64,000 nt of DNA from Opitutia bacterium. Its GTDB lineage: Bacteria > Verrucomicrobiota > Verrucomicrobiia > Opitutales > Coraliomargaritaceae. Positions 19,200 through 28,241 of this stretch are shown here, one piece after another (position 1 is the stretch's first letter; the number at the start of each line of letters is the position of its first letter). The position numbers and the translations under genes are program-made. The stretch is from NCBI GenBank assembly GCA_029252625.1, contig JAQXBA010000078.1, positions 1-64,000 on the forward strand. Reading direction: 5' to 3'. The notes under the pieces were generated by a model. That model worked only from the letters and a program-made list of their open reading frames with translations, did no database searches and was not told the origin of the DNA.

Positions 19200-19228
19200 T
19201 TTACACGAATTACCGAATTTTCTATACC
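19200..19228 (+). promoter_or_regulatory. Candidate sigma-70 promoter of gcvT
   Basis: TTTACA (19200-19205), a 17-base spacer and TATACC (19223-19228) lie 46 bases before the gcvT ATG, in the gcvP-gcvT divergent region. I looked for the conserved glycine riboswitch core here and did not see it. Confidence 0.45.
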
Positions 19229-19274
19229 AGCGCTTTTGTCGATCGACCCAAACAACTTATTACGCTCACTTTTA

Positions 19275-20369
19275 ATGTCCGAAATCCTACACATTCCACT
19301 ACACGATTTTCATGCCGAGCAAGGCGCACGCTTTGTCAATTTCGGCGGCTGGAACATGCCTGTGCAATATACCAGCATTCTCGAAGAGCATAAAGCGGTG
19401 CGCACTGCGGCCGGTCTGTTCGACGTCAGCCACATGGGAGAGTTTTCAGTGACTGGGGCCAATGCCGCGCTATTTCTCGACAAACTACTGGTCAATTCGA
19501 TTGCGAAAGCACCCGTTGGCAAAGCCGTTTACTCACCGATGTGCGCAAGCGATGGCGGCGTGGTTGATGATTTGATCGTCTACCGCACCGGTGACGAGAC
19601 CTTTCTCGTTTGCGTGAATGCCGGAAATATTGAGAAAGACTTTGGTTGGTTTCTAAAACAAGCGGAGCGCTGGAGCCTCGACGTGCAGATCGAGGATCAA
19701 TCCGACGACTATGCCCTGCTTGCATTACAGGGGCCCAAGGCCGCCGCAATCATGCAGGCCATTGGCTTCGACTCCATTGACGCGCTAAAGAGATTTTGGC
19801 ACGTACTGATCCCCTTCGCCGGCGAAAAAGTCCGTGTCTGCCGCACTGGCTACACCGGTGAAGACGGTTTCGAAATCTACCTCTCCCCGAAGGCCGCTGA
19901 TACGCTAGCCCGTGAGATCATCAACAAAGGCGAGCCTTTCGGCGTGCAACTTTGTGGCCTAGGTTGTCGCGACAGCCTACGCCTCGAAGCTGGCTACCCA
20001 CTTTATGGGCATGAGCTTAGCGACTCGATCACCCCACTGGAGGCGAGCCTCGACTGGACTGTGAAGCTACAAAAGGACGACTTTATTGGCAAGAATGCAC
20101 TGAGTGAACAGCAGGAGAAGGGCGTTCCACGGCGAGTGGTTCATTTCAAACTCGATGGCCGCCGCATCGCCCGTGAAGGCACTCCAGTCGTAAATGCCGC
20201 AGGCCTCGCCGTCGGCCAAGTGCTTTCCGGCACGCTCTCACCCATGCTCGGCTGCCCCATCGGTAGCGCAATCGTCGCCACCGCAGCCAAAGATGCACAA
20301 CTGTTCGTCGATCTGCGCGGGAATCACATTGCCCTAGAAGTCGGGACTTTGCCACTGCATACAGCATAG
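19275..20369 (+). CDS. gcvT: Aminomethyltransferase, T-protein of glycine cleavage
   Basis: The T-protein transfers the methylene group from aminomethyl-lipoyl-GcvH to tetrahydrofolate and releases ammonia. The 364-residue product has MSEILHIPLHDFHAEQGARF at the N-terminus. It then has the folate-site segment GGWNMPVQYTSILEEHKAVR, the catalytic-region motif GLFDVSHMGEF, RTGYTGEDGFEIY, and CGLGCRDSLRLEAGYPLYGH with the conserved Arg. ATG 19275 gives the family start; an earlier TTG adds 13 unmatched residues. Its divergent partner is gcvP. Confidence 0.95.
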   Translation: MSEILHIPLHDFHAEQGARFVNFGGWNMPVQYTSILEEHKAVRTAAGLFDVSHMGEFSVTGANAALFLDKLLVNSIAKAPVGKAVYSPMCASDGGVVDDLIVYRTGDETFLVCVNAGNIEKDFGWFLKQAERWSLDVQIEDQSDDYALLALQGPKAAAIMQAIGFDSIDALKRFWHVLIPFAGEKVRVCRTGYTGEDGFEIYLSPKAADTLAREIINKGEPFGVQLCGLGCRDSLRLEAGYPLYGHELSDSITPLEASLDWTVKLQKDDFIGKNALSEQQEKGVPRRVVHFKLDGRRIAREGTPVVNAAGLAVGQVLSGTLSPMLGCPIGSAIVATAAKDAQLFVDLRGNHIALEVGTLPLHTA

Positions 20370-20480
20370 TTTTACACGGCCCTCATCGGTACCGCAGCAG
20401 CTAGTCACCGCTAAGGACCCACCGTCAATGCAGAGCCTGCATTGTCATCACGGCCTCGTGCGGTTCCAAGCAAAAGCTAG

Positions 20481-21548
20481 CTATGGCACAAGCGCTGACA
20501 CCCGCTCGATTGCAGGCTCGTTCGATTGCTCAGTAGCCGAGACTGAAGCATGTTGAATGGCCGGGCTCATCTCCGGTCGCGGTAAGGTCTTAACCGAGAA
20601 TTCCATCAGCTCCTCCCCGCGTAGCACCTCGATCGTGGTAAACTGATTCGCACGTGTAAAAAATACTGCGCCTGGCACATCGGACACATTATCGATCGTA
20701 TATCCAGCGATCGAAACAAGATAATCCCCCGGCAACAACCCTGCTTGGTGCGCAGGCGCACCGTCGATCACGGTAGACAGATAAACGGCATTGGCAGTAT
20801 CCGAGCCGAGCTCTTCCGCCACTTCAAAACCCATCCAGCTGTGGATGATATGCCCCGAAAAAACAAGGTCGTCGCGCACCCGCGCCAACGCCGCGACTGG
20901 TAAACAGTACGAAGCATCTAGCTCCGTAATCGACGCCACCGACATACCAATAAAGCGGCCATTCACATCCAAAATCGGGCATCCGCCCTGCCCCGCTTCG
21001 ACTGAGATCGAGGTACGAATGTACTCCGTTGGGAACACTTTGTTGCCCAGTTTTTTATCCATGCCAGTCACGAGCCCCATCGAAGGCGATGGCTCAAAAT
21101 CGAGCGGACAAGTAATCCCGATTGCAATCGCGCCCATTCGAGGCTGCGCCGCATTGGTATCCAAGGTAATAATCGTAAATTCTTCTGGCAGCTCTAACAC
21201 GCGTAAGACCGATACATTAGTTACTCGATCATGACCGATCGCTTCAGTCGCATAGGATTTACCCTGATGCTCGATCCACACGCGACTCGCCCCCGCCGCT
21301 CGGCTGGCACTTACCAGCACATGCCCCTCTTTGCTAATGAAAAACCCCGTGCCGACCCGAAGCATCACTTGCGCTTTGCCGCCTTCGTCTGGTCGCCGGT
21401 AAGCGGCCTTTACTCGAATGACCGCATTTTTATTTTGCTCAAAAACCTCAATCAAGCGCTGCTGCAAAGCAAGCGCATCTGCTGGACCAGCGCACACAGG
21501 TATCGCGCAAGCAGTGAAAAGAAGCGTAATCCACCCAAGTTTGAGCAT
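20481..21548 (-). CDS. HtrA-like S1C/PDZ protein lacking the catalytic triad (pseudoprotease)
   Basis: The 355-residue protein has a signal peptide (MLKLGWITLLFTACAIPVCA), a DegP/HtrA-type trypsin fold (about 40-235) and a PDZ domain (about 245-335; HQAGLLPGDYLVSIAG). Aligned by eye to DegP, all three catalytic positions are replaced. The His in the NNHVV position is Ser82 (VSASRAA). The Asp in DIALI is Asn111 (NVSVLRV). The nucleophile Ser in GNSGG is Gly188 (GQGGC). It is therefore probably a periplasmic binding or sensing protein rather than a protease. It is the third gene after an ECF sigma factor and an anti-sigma-like protein; the gap to that gene is only 10 bases. Confidence 0.85.
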   Translation of the reverse strand: MLKLGWITLLFTACAIPVCAGPADALALQQRLIEVFEQNKNAVIRVKAAYRRPDEGGKAQVMLRVGTGFFISKEGHVLVSASRAAGASRVWIEHQGKSYATEAIGHDRVTNVSVLRVLELPEEFTIITLDTNAAQPRMGAIAIGITCPLDFEPSPSMGLVTGMDKKLGNKVFPTEYIRTSISVEAGQGGCPILDVNGRFIGMSVASITELDASYCLPVAALARVRDDLVFSGHIIHSWMGFEVAEELGSDTANAVYLSTVIDGAPAHQAGLLPGDYLVSIAGYTIDNVSDVPGAVFFTRANQFTTIEVLRGEELMEFSVKTLPRPEMSPAIQHASVSATEQSNEPAIERVSALVP

Positions 21549-21558
21549 AGCTGACAAA

Positions 21559-22113
21559 CTAATAAACGAGGCTCGCCACGCCAACCGATGCAAACGCTAC
21601 GCGCGCTTGTGCCGAGTCAGTAGAATACGCTGAGGCGTCATACGACGCGACGCGCATCTGCTCCATTCCGAAATCACGGACGAAATTAACATCACTCGAT
21701 GTCGCTTCCGCTGAAATCACATCCATATCGTAATTCGGCAAACTCGTCGCCTCGGCAAGTGTCAGTTCTGTCATCGCGACTTCGACGGCAGCGCCGCGCA
21801 GATCATCCGCGGGGGCTTGCGTGCTTGCAACCGTAGTGGGTCGCATTGTTGACCGAAAGGCAGGCCGAACGACTATGATCGCGATCAAGCAAGCCGCTGC
21901 GGCAACCGCAGTGCTTTGCAAGATGCGGCCCGAAAAGACACGTATCAGCTGCAAATACCAAGGGTCCTTCTTGACCAAGGTCTGCAGCATACGTTGGTGC
22001 AACTCGCGGTCGAATTCATTCCAAAATTGATCGGAGGGGCGTTCGGATCGCTTCAATCGAAGAAGATCTTCTAAGTTAATGTCAGCTTGGCGCTCTGGAG
22101 GTAGTTTAGCCAT
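21559..22113 (-). CDS. Putative single-pass anti-sigma factor
   Basis: The 184-residue protein has a charged cytoplasmic N-terminus with LEDLLRLKRSERPSDQFWNE and FDRELHQRMLQ. One membrane helix (about 66-82, AVAAAACLIAIIVV) and a periplasmic tail of about 100 residues follow. The N-terminal segment resembles the short conserved block of hypothetical proteins encoded after ECF sigma genes in Verrucomicrobiota. There is no zinc-binding HxxxCxxC motif. Position decides the call: it starts 25 bases after the ECF sigma stop, and its topology is that of RseA-type anti-sigma factors. It would hold the sigma factor at the membrane and receive a periplasmic signal, possibly via the HtrA-like protein encoded next. 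Confidence 0.6.
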   Translation of the reverse strand: MAKLPPERQADINLEDLLRLKRSERPSDQFWNEFDRELHQRMLQTLVKKDPWYLQLIRVFSGRILQSTAVAAAACLIAIIVVRPAFRSTMRPTTVASTQAPADDLRGAAVEVAMTELTLAEATSLPNYDMDVISAEATSSDVNFVRDFGMEQMRVASYDASAYSTDSAQARVAFASVGVASLVY

Positions 22114-22138
22114 AAATGAGTAATTAATAACTGCTAGG

Positions 22139-22771
22139 TTAACTGATATAGTCCTTTAAATATGATTGGAGTTGTTGTTTCGCATAGTGCAGACGAGAGC
22201 GCACGGTGCCGATAGACGTCCTAGTGATTTCCGCAATCTCGCTGTGGCTGAGGCCTTCGATTTCATGTAACACAACAACAGTTCGATGCTTAGTAGACAA
22301 TTTCTGCAACGAATCGTTCAATTTTTCCTGTAGCTCATGAACTAACGCGCCTTTTTCACTGCGGCTTTTCGCTGTTAATCGTTCGAAGATTTCCGAAGTG
22401 GCCACTTCTTCATTGATATTTTCATAACTAATATAACGACGACGGTTTCGCTTTTTCAGGAACGTATTCGTGGTATTAATCGCAATGCGGTAAATCCAAG
22501 TAAAGAATGAGGACTTGCCCTTGAAGCGCGCAATCGCCTGAAAGGCTTTAATGAAAGTATCCTGTGTCAGATCCGAGGCATCTTCCCGATTACTCGTCAT
22601 GTTATAAATGACGGAAAAAATGTGTTCGCGATACTTCTGTACCAACTGGTCGAAAGCGCCGACATTACCAGCCTGCACGCGCTGCACCACCGCCCAATCG
22701 AAATCACGCTCCGATACCGGAGTCTCTTCCGGATGAGCGAAAGTCTTAGAAACTGAGCCTGTGATTGCCAT
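22139..22771 (-). CDS. ECF RNA polymerase sigma factor (RpoE-like)
   Basis: The 210-residue sigma-70-family factor has region 2 (VQAGNVGAFDQLVQKYREHI; EDASDLTQDTFIKAFQAI; FFTWIYRIAINTTNTFLKKR). It also has region 4 (KLSTKHRTVVVLHEIEGLSH, EIAEITRTSIGTVRSRLHYAK) and no regions 1 or 3, so it is an extracytoplasmic-function type. ATG 22771 is preferred to an upstream TTG. It is the first gene of a three-gene operon with the anti-sigma-like protein and the HtrA-like pseudoprotease, suggesting envelope-stress control. It is divergent from the ketoacyl synthase gene. Confidence 0.93.
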   Translation of the reverse strand: MAITGSVSKTFAHPEETPVSERDFDWAVVQRVQAGNVGAFDQLVQKYREHIFSVIYNMTSNREDASDLTQDTFIKAFQAIARFKGKSSFFTWIYRIAINTTNTFLKKRNRRRYISYENINEEVATSEIFERLTAKSRSEKGALVHELQEKLNDSLQKLSTKHRTVVVLHEIEGLSHSEIAEITRTSIGTVRSRLHYAKQQLQSYLKDYIS

Positions 22772-22932
22772 TAAGATGTATAAGCTAAAGCAATTTTCAG
22801 GCAAATAGCAAAGATTTACTCACCCTTCAAAATTAAGCGGTTTTGCCTGATAAATAGTCTACAAATCCCCTAAAACAACCACTCTAAACAAAGGAGGAAC
22901 TTGCTTTGCTGTCCTTTCGGACTTTTACACTG

Positions 22933-22963
22933 TTGACAGTCACACCACGAAAGATGGTAAGAA
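22933..22963 (+). promoter_or_regulatory. Possible promoter of the ketoacyl synthase gene
   Basis: A perfect TTGACA (22933-22938) is followed after 19 bases by TAAGAA. The spacer is longer than ideal. It sits 13 bases before the ATG at 22977, leaving a very short leader. An isolated AAAGGAGG lies further upstream at 22890. Confidence 0.3.
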
Positions 22964-22976
22964 TATCGCTTTATTC

Positions 22977-24215
<1,239 letters not shown>

Positions 24216-24251
24216 GCGACTAATCAGTTATAACCATTACCCATTTTTAAA

Positions 24252-24500
24252 ATGACAGAAGACCAAGTAAAACAAATCGTCGTCGATATTATCGCAGAAA
24301 TTGCACCTGATGAGGACACCTCTAACATTAAGCCGGAGATCAACCTGCGCGATCAGCTTGACCTTGATTCGATGGACTTCCTCGATATCGTCATGGAGTT
24401 GCGCAAGCAGCATAATATTGAAGTCCCCGAAGCGGATTACCCAGAACTCGCATCGCTTGCGACCTGCGCAGCTTACTTGACTCCGAAGTTCAACGCATAA
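24252..24500 (+). CDS. Acyl carrier protein
   Basis: This is an 82-residue acidic four-helix carrier. The phosphopantetheine attachment site is Ser40 in LDLDSMDFLDIV. It follows the KAS gene by 36 bases and probably serves that synthase. It differs from primary-metabolism AcpP in the DSMDF motif (usually DSLDT/DSLDV) and in its C-terminal YPELASLATCAAYL segment, consistent with a dedicated carrier. Confidence 0.92.
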   Translation: MTEDQVKQIVVDIIAEIAPDEDTSNIKPEINLRDQLDLDSMDFLDIVMELRKQHNIEVPEADYPELASLATCAAYLTPKFNA

Positions 24501-24529
24501 TTTAAGCGACTTCAGTCGCATCTCCACCT

Positions 24530-24556
24530 AACACAGGCGACTTGCCTGTGTTTTGT
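24530..24556 (+). terminator. Hairpin terminator after the ACP gene
   Basis: ACACAGGC and GCCTGTGT form an 8-bp stem around GACTT, followed by TTTGTTG. A smaller hairpin (GCGAC-TTCA-GTCGC) precedes it. Readthrough into the oxidoreductase gene remains possible. Confidence 0.65.
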
Positions 24557-24580
24557 TGTATCTGGACCGCACGACAATCC

Positions 24581-24608
24581 TTGTGACACAGACACACCTA
24601 TCTATATA
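24581..24608 (+). promoter_or_regulatory. Candidate promoter of the CrtI-like gene
   Basis: TTGTGA (24581-24586), 16 bases, then TATATA (24603-24608). A small hairpin CAGGC-AGAAAT-GCCTG follows at 24635-24650, just before the coding start. Confidence 0.35.
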
Positions 24609-24676
24609 AAAGAATCCGTAGCGATCCAACCCAACAGGCAGAAATGCCTGTATTACACTCCGCCGCTAATCTCCCA

Positions 24677-26113
24677 ATGTCAACTGCACCACTAGACAAC
24701 CAACACTTCGAAGTTATCATCATCGGCGCAGGCATGGCCGGAATGGCCGCGGGTATCCGCCTCGCACTTGCGGGAAAGAACGTCATCATTCTGGAGAAGC
24801 ACAACGCCAGCGGCGGGCTCAACTCCTTCTACAGCATCGAAGGGCGTAAATACGACGTCGGCCTGCACGCGATGACCAACTTTGTGCCGAAAGGAACCAA
24901 AGGCACGCCACTCACCAAGCTCCTGCGCCAGCTGCGCATACCTTACGATGCACTCGACCTCTGCCAGCAAAATGGCTCTCGCATTGCTTTTCCAGGCTAC
25001 GATCTACAATTCAACAACGATTTCGCCCTGTTTGAGGCTGAAGTCGCCCGCGCCTTCCCGAAGCAGATCGACGGCTTTTGTGCCCTAGCCGAAGAAGTGC
25101 GTACCCTTGACGCCTTTAATCTCGGTGCTATTCCCAGCTCCGCCCGTACCGCAGTGCAGCGCCACATTTCCGACCCTTTACTCGAAGATATGATCTTCTG
25201 CCCCGTCATGTATTACGGCAGCGCTGAAGAGCACGACATGGACTACGGACAATTTTGCATCATGTTCCGCTCGCTATTTTTCGAAGGCTTCGCACGACCA
25301 TTCGACGGCGTGCGAGTGATCATCAAACTCTTGCAGGACAAATACCGCTCACTCGGGGGTGTTCGTAAGATGAAGTGCGGCATCAAACAGATCCACACCA
25401 GCGGCAACAAAGCTAGCGCGGTCGAACTCGACAACGGCGCGGTGCTGACCGCCGACAAGATCATCTCAACCGCTGGCGTGGTCGAAACCACTCGTATGTG
25501 CGATGATCAACAAAGCGACGCCGACGCCGACAATATCGGCCAGCTCAGCTTTACTGAAACAATCACCGCGCTAGACCAACAACCCATCGAATTTGGTTGG
25601 GACGACACCATCATCTTTTTCAATACTCGCGAACGCTTCCATTACGCCGCGGTTAAAGACGAACTAGTCGACCCCACCAGCGGCGTCATTTGCTTCCCCA
25701 ACAATTATCAATACGGCAACGGTCGCCAACTCGACGAAGGCTTTTTGCGCATCACTGCAATGGCCAACCATGACAAATGGTGCGCGCTCAACGACGCTGA
25801 CTACCTCGCCCAAAAAGCATATTGGTATCAAGAATTACAAAATGTCGCGCTCGGTATCCTACCTGCAGCAAAACATGGCCTCAGCCTCGACGAAGCACGA
25901 ATCGCCAGCGACATGTTCACCCCGCGCACCGTGCGCAAGTTTACCGGCCACCTCAACGGTGCCATCTACGGCGCGCCGCACAAGATTAAGGACGGCCGCA
26001 CACACTTAGCTAACGTTTACTTGGCCGGGACCGACCAAGGCTTTCTCGGCATCATCGGCGCCATGCTGAGTGGCATCTCGATGGCCAACTTACATGTGCT
26101 GCAGGGTGATTGA
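24677..26113 (+). CDS. FAD-dependent phytoene-desaturase-like (CrtI family) oxidoreductase
   Basis: The 478-residue protein opens with the dinucleotide fold VIIIGAGMAGMAAGIRLALAGK and the GG motif SGGLNSFYSIEG. It ends with the FAD-contact segment VYLAGTDQGFLGIIGAMLSG. This architecture is that of phytoene desaturases, carotenoid isomerases and retinol saturases. These act on polyene or isoprenoid chains at the membrane. No carotenoid genes (crtB, crtE) are near. The neighbours are a KAS and an ACP, which hints at a fatty-acid-derived polyene substrate. I chose ATG 24677 because the earlier ATG at 24644 lies inside a small hairpin. Confidence 0.8.
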   Translation: MSTAPLDNQHFEVIIIGAGMAGMAAGIRLALAGKNVIILEKHNASGGLNSFYSIEGRKYDVGLHAMTNFVPKGTKGTPLTKLLRQLRIPYDALDLCQQNGSRIAFPGYDLQFNNDFALFEAEVARAFPKQIDGFCALAEEVRTLDAFNLGAIPSSARTAVQRHISDPLLEDMIFCPVMYYGSAEEHDMDYGQFCIMFRSLFFEGFARPFDGVRVIIKLLQDKYRSLGGVRKMKCGIKQIHTSGNKASAVELDNGAVLTADKIISTAGVVETTRMCDDQQSDADADNIGQLSFTETITALDQQPIEFGWDDTIIFFNTRERFHYAAVKDELVDPTSGVICFPNNYQYGNGRQLDEGFLRITAMANHDKWCALNDADYLAQKAYWYQELQNVALGILPAAKHGLSLDEARIASDMFTPRTVRKFTGHLNGAIYGAPHKIKDGRTHLANVYLAGTDQGFLGIIGAMLSGISMANLHVLQGD

Positions 26114-26118
26114 AGCGC

Positions 26119-26265
26119 CTAAGTGAGCTTGGTGGCGAGGCCGCGATTACCCATTTTCTTCAGACGACGAATGGGAATGCGGAGCGACTTGGTTTTACTG
26201 GCCGAAATCGAACTGCCCACAATCAGTGCTACGGGACGCGCTGAGGCTTTGCTCTTATCGAGCAC
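26119..26265 (-). CDS. Possible 48-residue basic protein, same frame after the HIT stop
   Basis: The frame of the HIT gene continues past its TGA for 51 codons to TAG 26119. A GTG at 26265 would start a 48-residue protein ending in SLRIPIRRLKKMGNRGLATK. It is strongly basic (about a quarter Lys/Arg) and fits exactly between the HIT stop and the stop of the oppositely oriented oxidoreductase gene, six bases away. I see no clear ribosome site and do not recognise the family. A translationally coupled small protein or a remnant of a longer protein are both possible. Confidence 0.35.
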   Translation of the reverse strand: MLDKSKASARPVALIVGSSISASKTKSLRIPIRRLKKMGNRGLATKLT

Positions 26266-26271
26266 GGCAAA

Positions 26272-26610
26272 TCATCCAGGCGGCCAGACCATCGGGCGAC
26301 CACCAAGCACATGCACGTGCAAATGCGGCACCGTCTCGCCTCCGTCTGCCCCATTGTTGAGCACAATGCGAAAGCCACCTTGGAGCTTTAGCGACTTCGC
26401 GACTGAAGCGGCGGTCAATAAAAGATGCCCCATTAGAGCCGCGTCGTCTGACTGTGCGTCGGCCACACGGGGAATGACCTGCTTGGGAATCACGAGGAAA
26501 TGAGTTGGCGCCTGCGGGTCGATGTCATGGATAACAATACATTGAGCGTCTTCGTATTCGATCTTGGCAGGAATTTCGCGGGCGATGATTTTTTCGAATA
26601 ATGTGCTCAT
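26272..26610 (-). CDS. HIT-domain protein (HinT-like nucleoside phosphoramidase)
   Basis: The 112-residue protein has the histidine-triad active site PHLHVHVLGGR near the C-terminus. It ends with MVWPPG, like many HinT proteins, so the stop is the normal family end. The N-terminus MSTLFEKIIAREIPAKIEYE and the internal FLVIPKQVI are typical. Members hydrolyse purine nucleoside phosphoramidates and AMP-lysine-type adducts in the cytosol. ATG 26610 is chosen; longer frames add unmatched residues. It lies downstream of nrdR and the unknown gene on the same strand. Confidence 0.93.
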   Translation of the reverse strand: MSTLFEKIIAREIPAKIEYEDAQCIVIHDIDPQAPTHFLVIPKQVIPRVADAQSDDAALMGHLLLTAASVAKSLKLQGGFRIVLNNGADGGETVPHLHVHVLGGRPMVWPPG

Positions 26611-26664
26611 GGTGACAACAGTAAGTAGAGTTTCGACGCAAACGATATTTAAGAGCATTCAGTC

Positions 26665-27141
26665 TTACAACACAACCACTTGGAGCTGTGAGCCGCGGGT
26701 GGCCCAGGCGCAAACGAGTCCGTCAATCCAGCCGCGAACACGGTCATATTGTTGTTGCCGTTTCTTGGTCCAGTAAGTGCCTTCGGGGCACACGGCTTGG
26801 CGTAGGCCTGTGACAAGAAGCAGCGCCACGCGACGGCCCGCGAGTTTCTTCATCTCGGTAACAATCGCCTGTCTTATCCACAGAGGGCTGAAATTCTCGA
26901 CCGTCGGCACATGCCAGTGGGCAAAGGCAAGAGCACTCTCTGCATCCGTGCCGAAATGAAGACGAGCGAGACGGTTCGCACACTCTTCGAGCGAGACTTC
27001 GATCAAGCCGCCGTCTTGCTCTTGACTGAAAAAGTCGAGTGCGCGGCGGGCATGTTCGGCACGATCCGGCGCAGAGGCTCCGGTGCGAGCGAGTAATTCA
27101 TTGAGCGTCCGCAGTTGTTCGACTGGGTCACTTTTTGCCAT
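26665..27141 (-). CDS. Uncharacterised 158-residue protein overlapping nrdR
   Basis: I do not recognise this protein. Its ATG at 27141 overlaps the nrdR end by 14 bases, so it is probably translated from the nrdR transcript. It is soluble and starts [20 protein letters not shown]. An acidic segment [20 protein letters not shown] is followed by an aromatic-rich stretch ([20 protein letters not shown]). The C-terminal half is basic, with [20 protein letters not shown]. There is no signal peptide or membrane helix. It may be a lineage-specific accessory of NrdR or of DNA metabolism; that is guesswork from position only. Confidence 0.7.
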   Translation of the reverse strand: MAKSDPVEQLRTLNELLARTGASAPDRAEHARRALDFFSQEQDGGLIEVSLEECANRLARLHFGTDAESALAFAHWHVPTVENFSPLWIRQAIVTEMKKLAGRRVALLLVTGLRQAVCPEGTYWTKKRQQQYDRVRGWIDGLVCAWATRGSQLQVVVL

Positions 27142-27598
27142 GCTCGGTAGATTGCTTTAAGTCGAGGATTTCCTGCGCGAGCTCCGTGAGGTCGCGAAAA
27201 TCCTTATACACGGAGGCGTAGCGCACATAGGCAATTTGATCGAGATGCTTCAGGCGCTGCATCACACACTCTCCGATCGCTTGGGATGGAATCTCGTGGT
27301 CGTATTCCTTTTCGAGCGAAGCAAGCACGTCAGCGATGAGCATCTCGATTTGCATCACATCAATCGGCCGCTTCTGCACGGCTTTCTTCAAGCCCCCAAG
27401 TAATTTAGCACGGTCAAAATCTTCGCGTCGCCCATCGCGCTTAACCACTTGCAGGTCGGCACGCAGGACTTCTTCAATTGTGGTAAAGCGATAGCCACAA
27501 TCAAGACACTCGCGGCGGCGACGAATCGAGGTTTCGTTTTTACCAGTTCGAGTATCGAGCACTTTCATTTCAATCGAGGCACATTTTGGGCAACGCAT
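27128..27598 (-). CDS. nrdR: Transcriptional repressor NrdR
   Basis: NrdR represses ribonucleotide reductase genes when bound to dATP/ATP. The 156-residue protein has the zinc ribbon with Cys3, Cys6, Cys31 and Cys34 ([15 protein letters not shown]). An ATP-cone from about residue 48 follows ([20 protein letters not shown]). The last part contains [13 protein letters not shown]. Length is standard. No nrd structural genes are in the window, so it acts at a distance. Confidence 0.97.
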   Translation of the reverse strand: MRCPKCASIEMKVLDTRTGKNETSIRRRRECLDCGYRFTTIEEVLRADLQVVKRDGRREDFDRAKLLGGLKKAVQKRPIDVMQIEMLIADVLASLEKEYDHEIPSQAIGECVMQRLKHLDQIAYVRYASVYKDFRDLTELAQEILDLKQSTEHGKK

Positions 27599-27660
27599 AT
27601 TTTTAGAAGACGGGTGTCAGAGTTCAGCAGACAGAAATTAATAAATAACAGATCACGCTC

Positions 27661-28224
27661 TTACAACTCTAGGAAATTTTCGAGCATCTTCATGCCCTCT
27701 TGCGTCGCAAGCGACTCCGGGTGAAATTGCACACCCCACACTGGAAGCTCTTTGTGAGCTAGGCCCATGATCTCACCATGGTCGGTTTCGGCAGTCACTT
27801 CAAGGCAATCGGGCAGTGTCGCCCGTTCAACAATCAGCGAGTGATAACGAGTGGCTTCCATCGGGTTGGGCAAGCCTGCAAAAATATCCGTATCATGGTG
27901 CTTCACCGGCGAGGTTTTACCATGCATGAGGCGTTCTGCGCGCACCACTTTACCGCCGAAATGTTGGCCAATACTTTGGTGCCCGAGGCAAACTCCAAGT
28001 AGTGGCTTATTGCCTGCGAAGGCCGCGATCATGGCTAAGCTCACCCCAGCCTCGTTCGGCGAGCAAGGTCCAGGCGAGATCATCACGCGATCTGGGTTCA
28101 GCTCCAGCGCCTGCTCCACAGTGATCGCATTGTTACGGTAAACCTGCTGCTCAACCCCAAGTTCGCCAAAATACTGTACGAGATTGTAGGTAAAGGAGTC
28201 GAAATTATCGATGACTAATAACAT
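27661..28224 (-). CDS. pabA: Glutamine amidotransferase of anthranilate / aminodeoxychorismate synthase
   Basis: This class I glutamine amidotransferase supplies ammonia to TrpE or PabB. The 187-residue protein starts [19 protein letters not shown]. Its nucleophile is Cys79 in [10 protein letters not shown] and it has the C-terminal HPES His/Glu pair near residue 168. The oxyanion motif SPGPCSP is present. It could serve tryptophan (TrpG) or folate (PabA) synthesis, or both. Its position 18 bases after trpB favours a role in tryptophan, while the sequence itself does not separate the two. Confidence 0.92.
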   Translation of the reverse strand: MLLVIDNFDSFTYNLVQYFGELGVEQQVYRNNAITVEQALELNPDRVMISPGPCSPNEAGVSLAMIAAFAGNKPLLGVCLGHQSIGQHFGGKVVRAERLMHGKTSPVKHHDTDIFAGLPNPMEATRYHSLIVERATLPDCLEVTAETDHGEIMGLAHKELPVWGVQFHPESLATQEGMKMLENFLEL

Positions 28225-28241
28225 GGCATTAAAGTTGCGAG

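Noticed and set aside
19097-19274. Glycine riboswitch in the gcvP-gcvT divergent region
   Set aside because: The short, AT-rich 178-base region does not show the conserved aptamer cores; only candidate promoters are visible.
24644-24676. Earlier ATG for the CrtI-like gene
   Set aside because: It lies inside the CAGGC-GCCTG hairpin and adds residues with no family match, so the ATG at 24677 is preferred.
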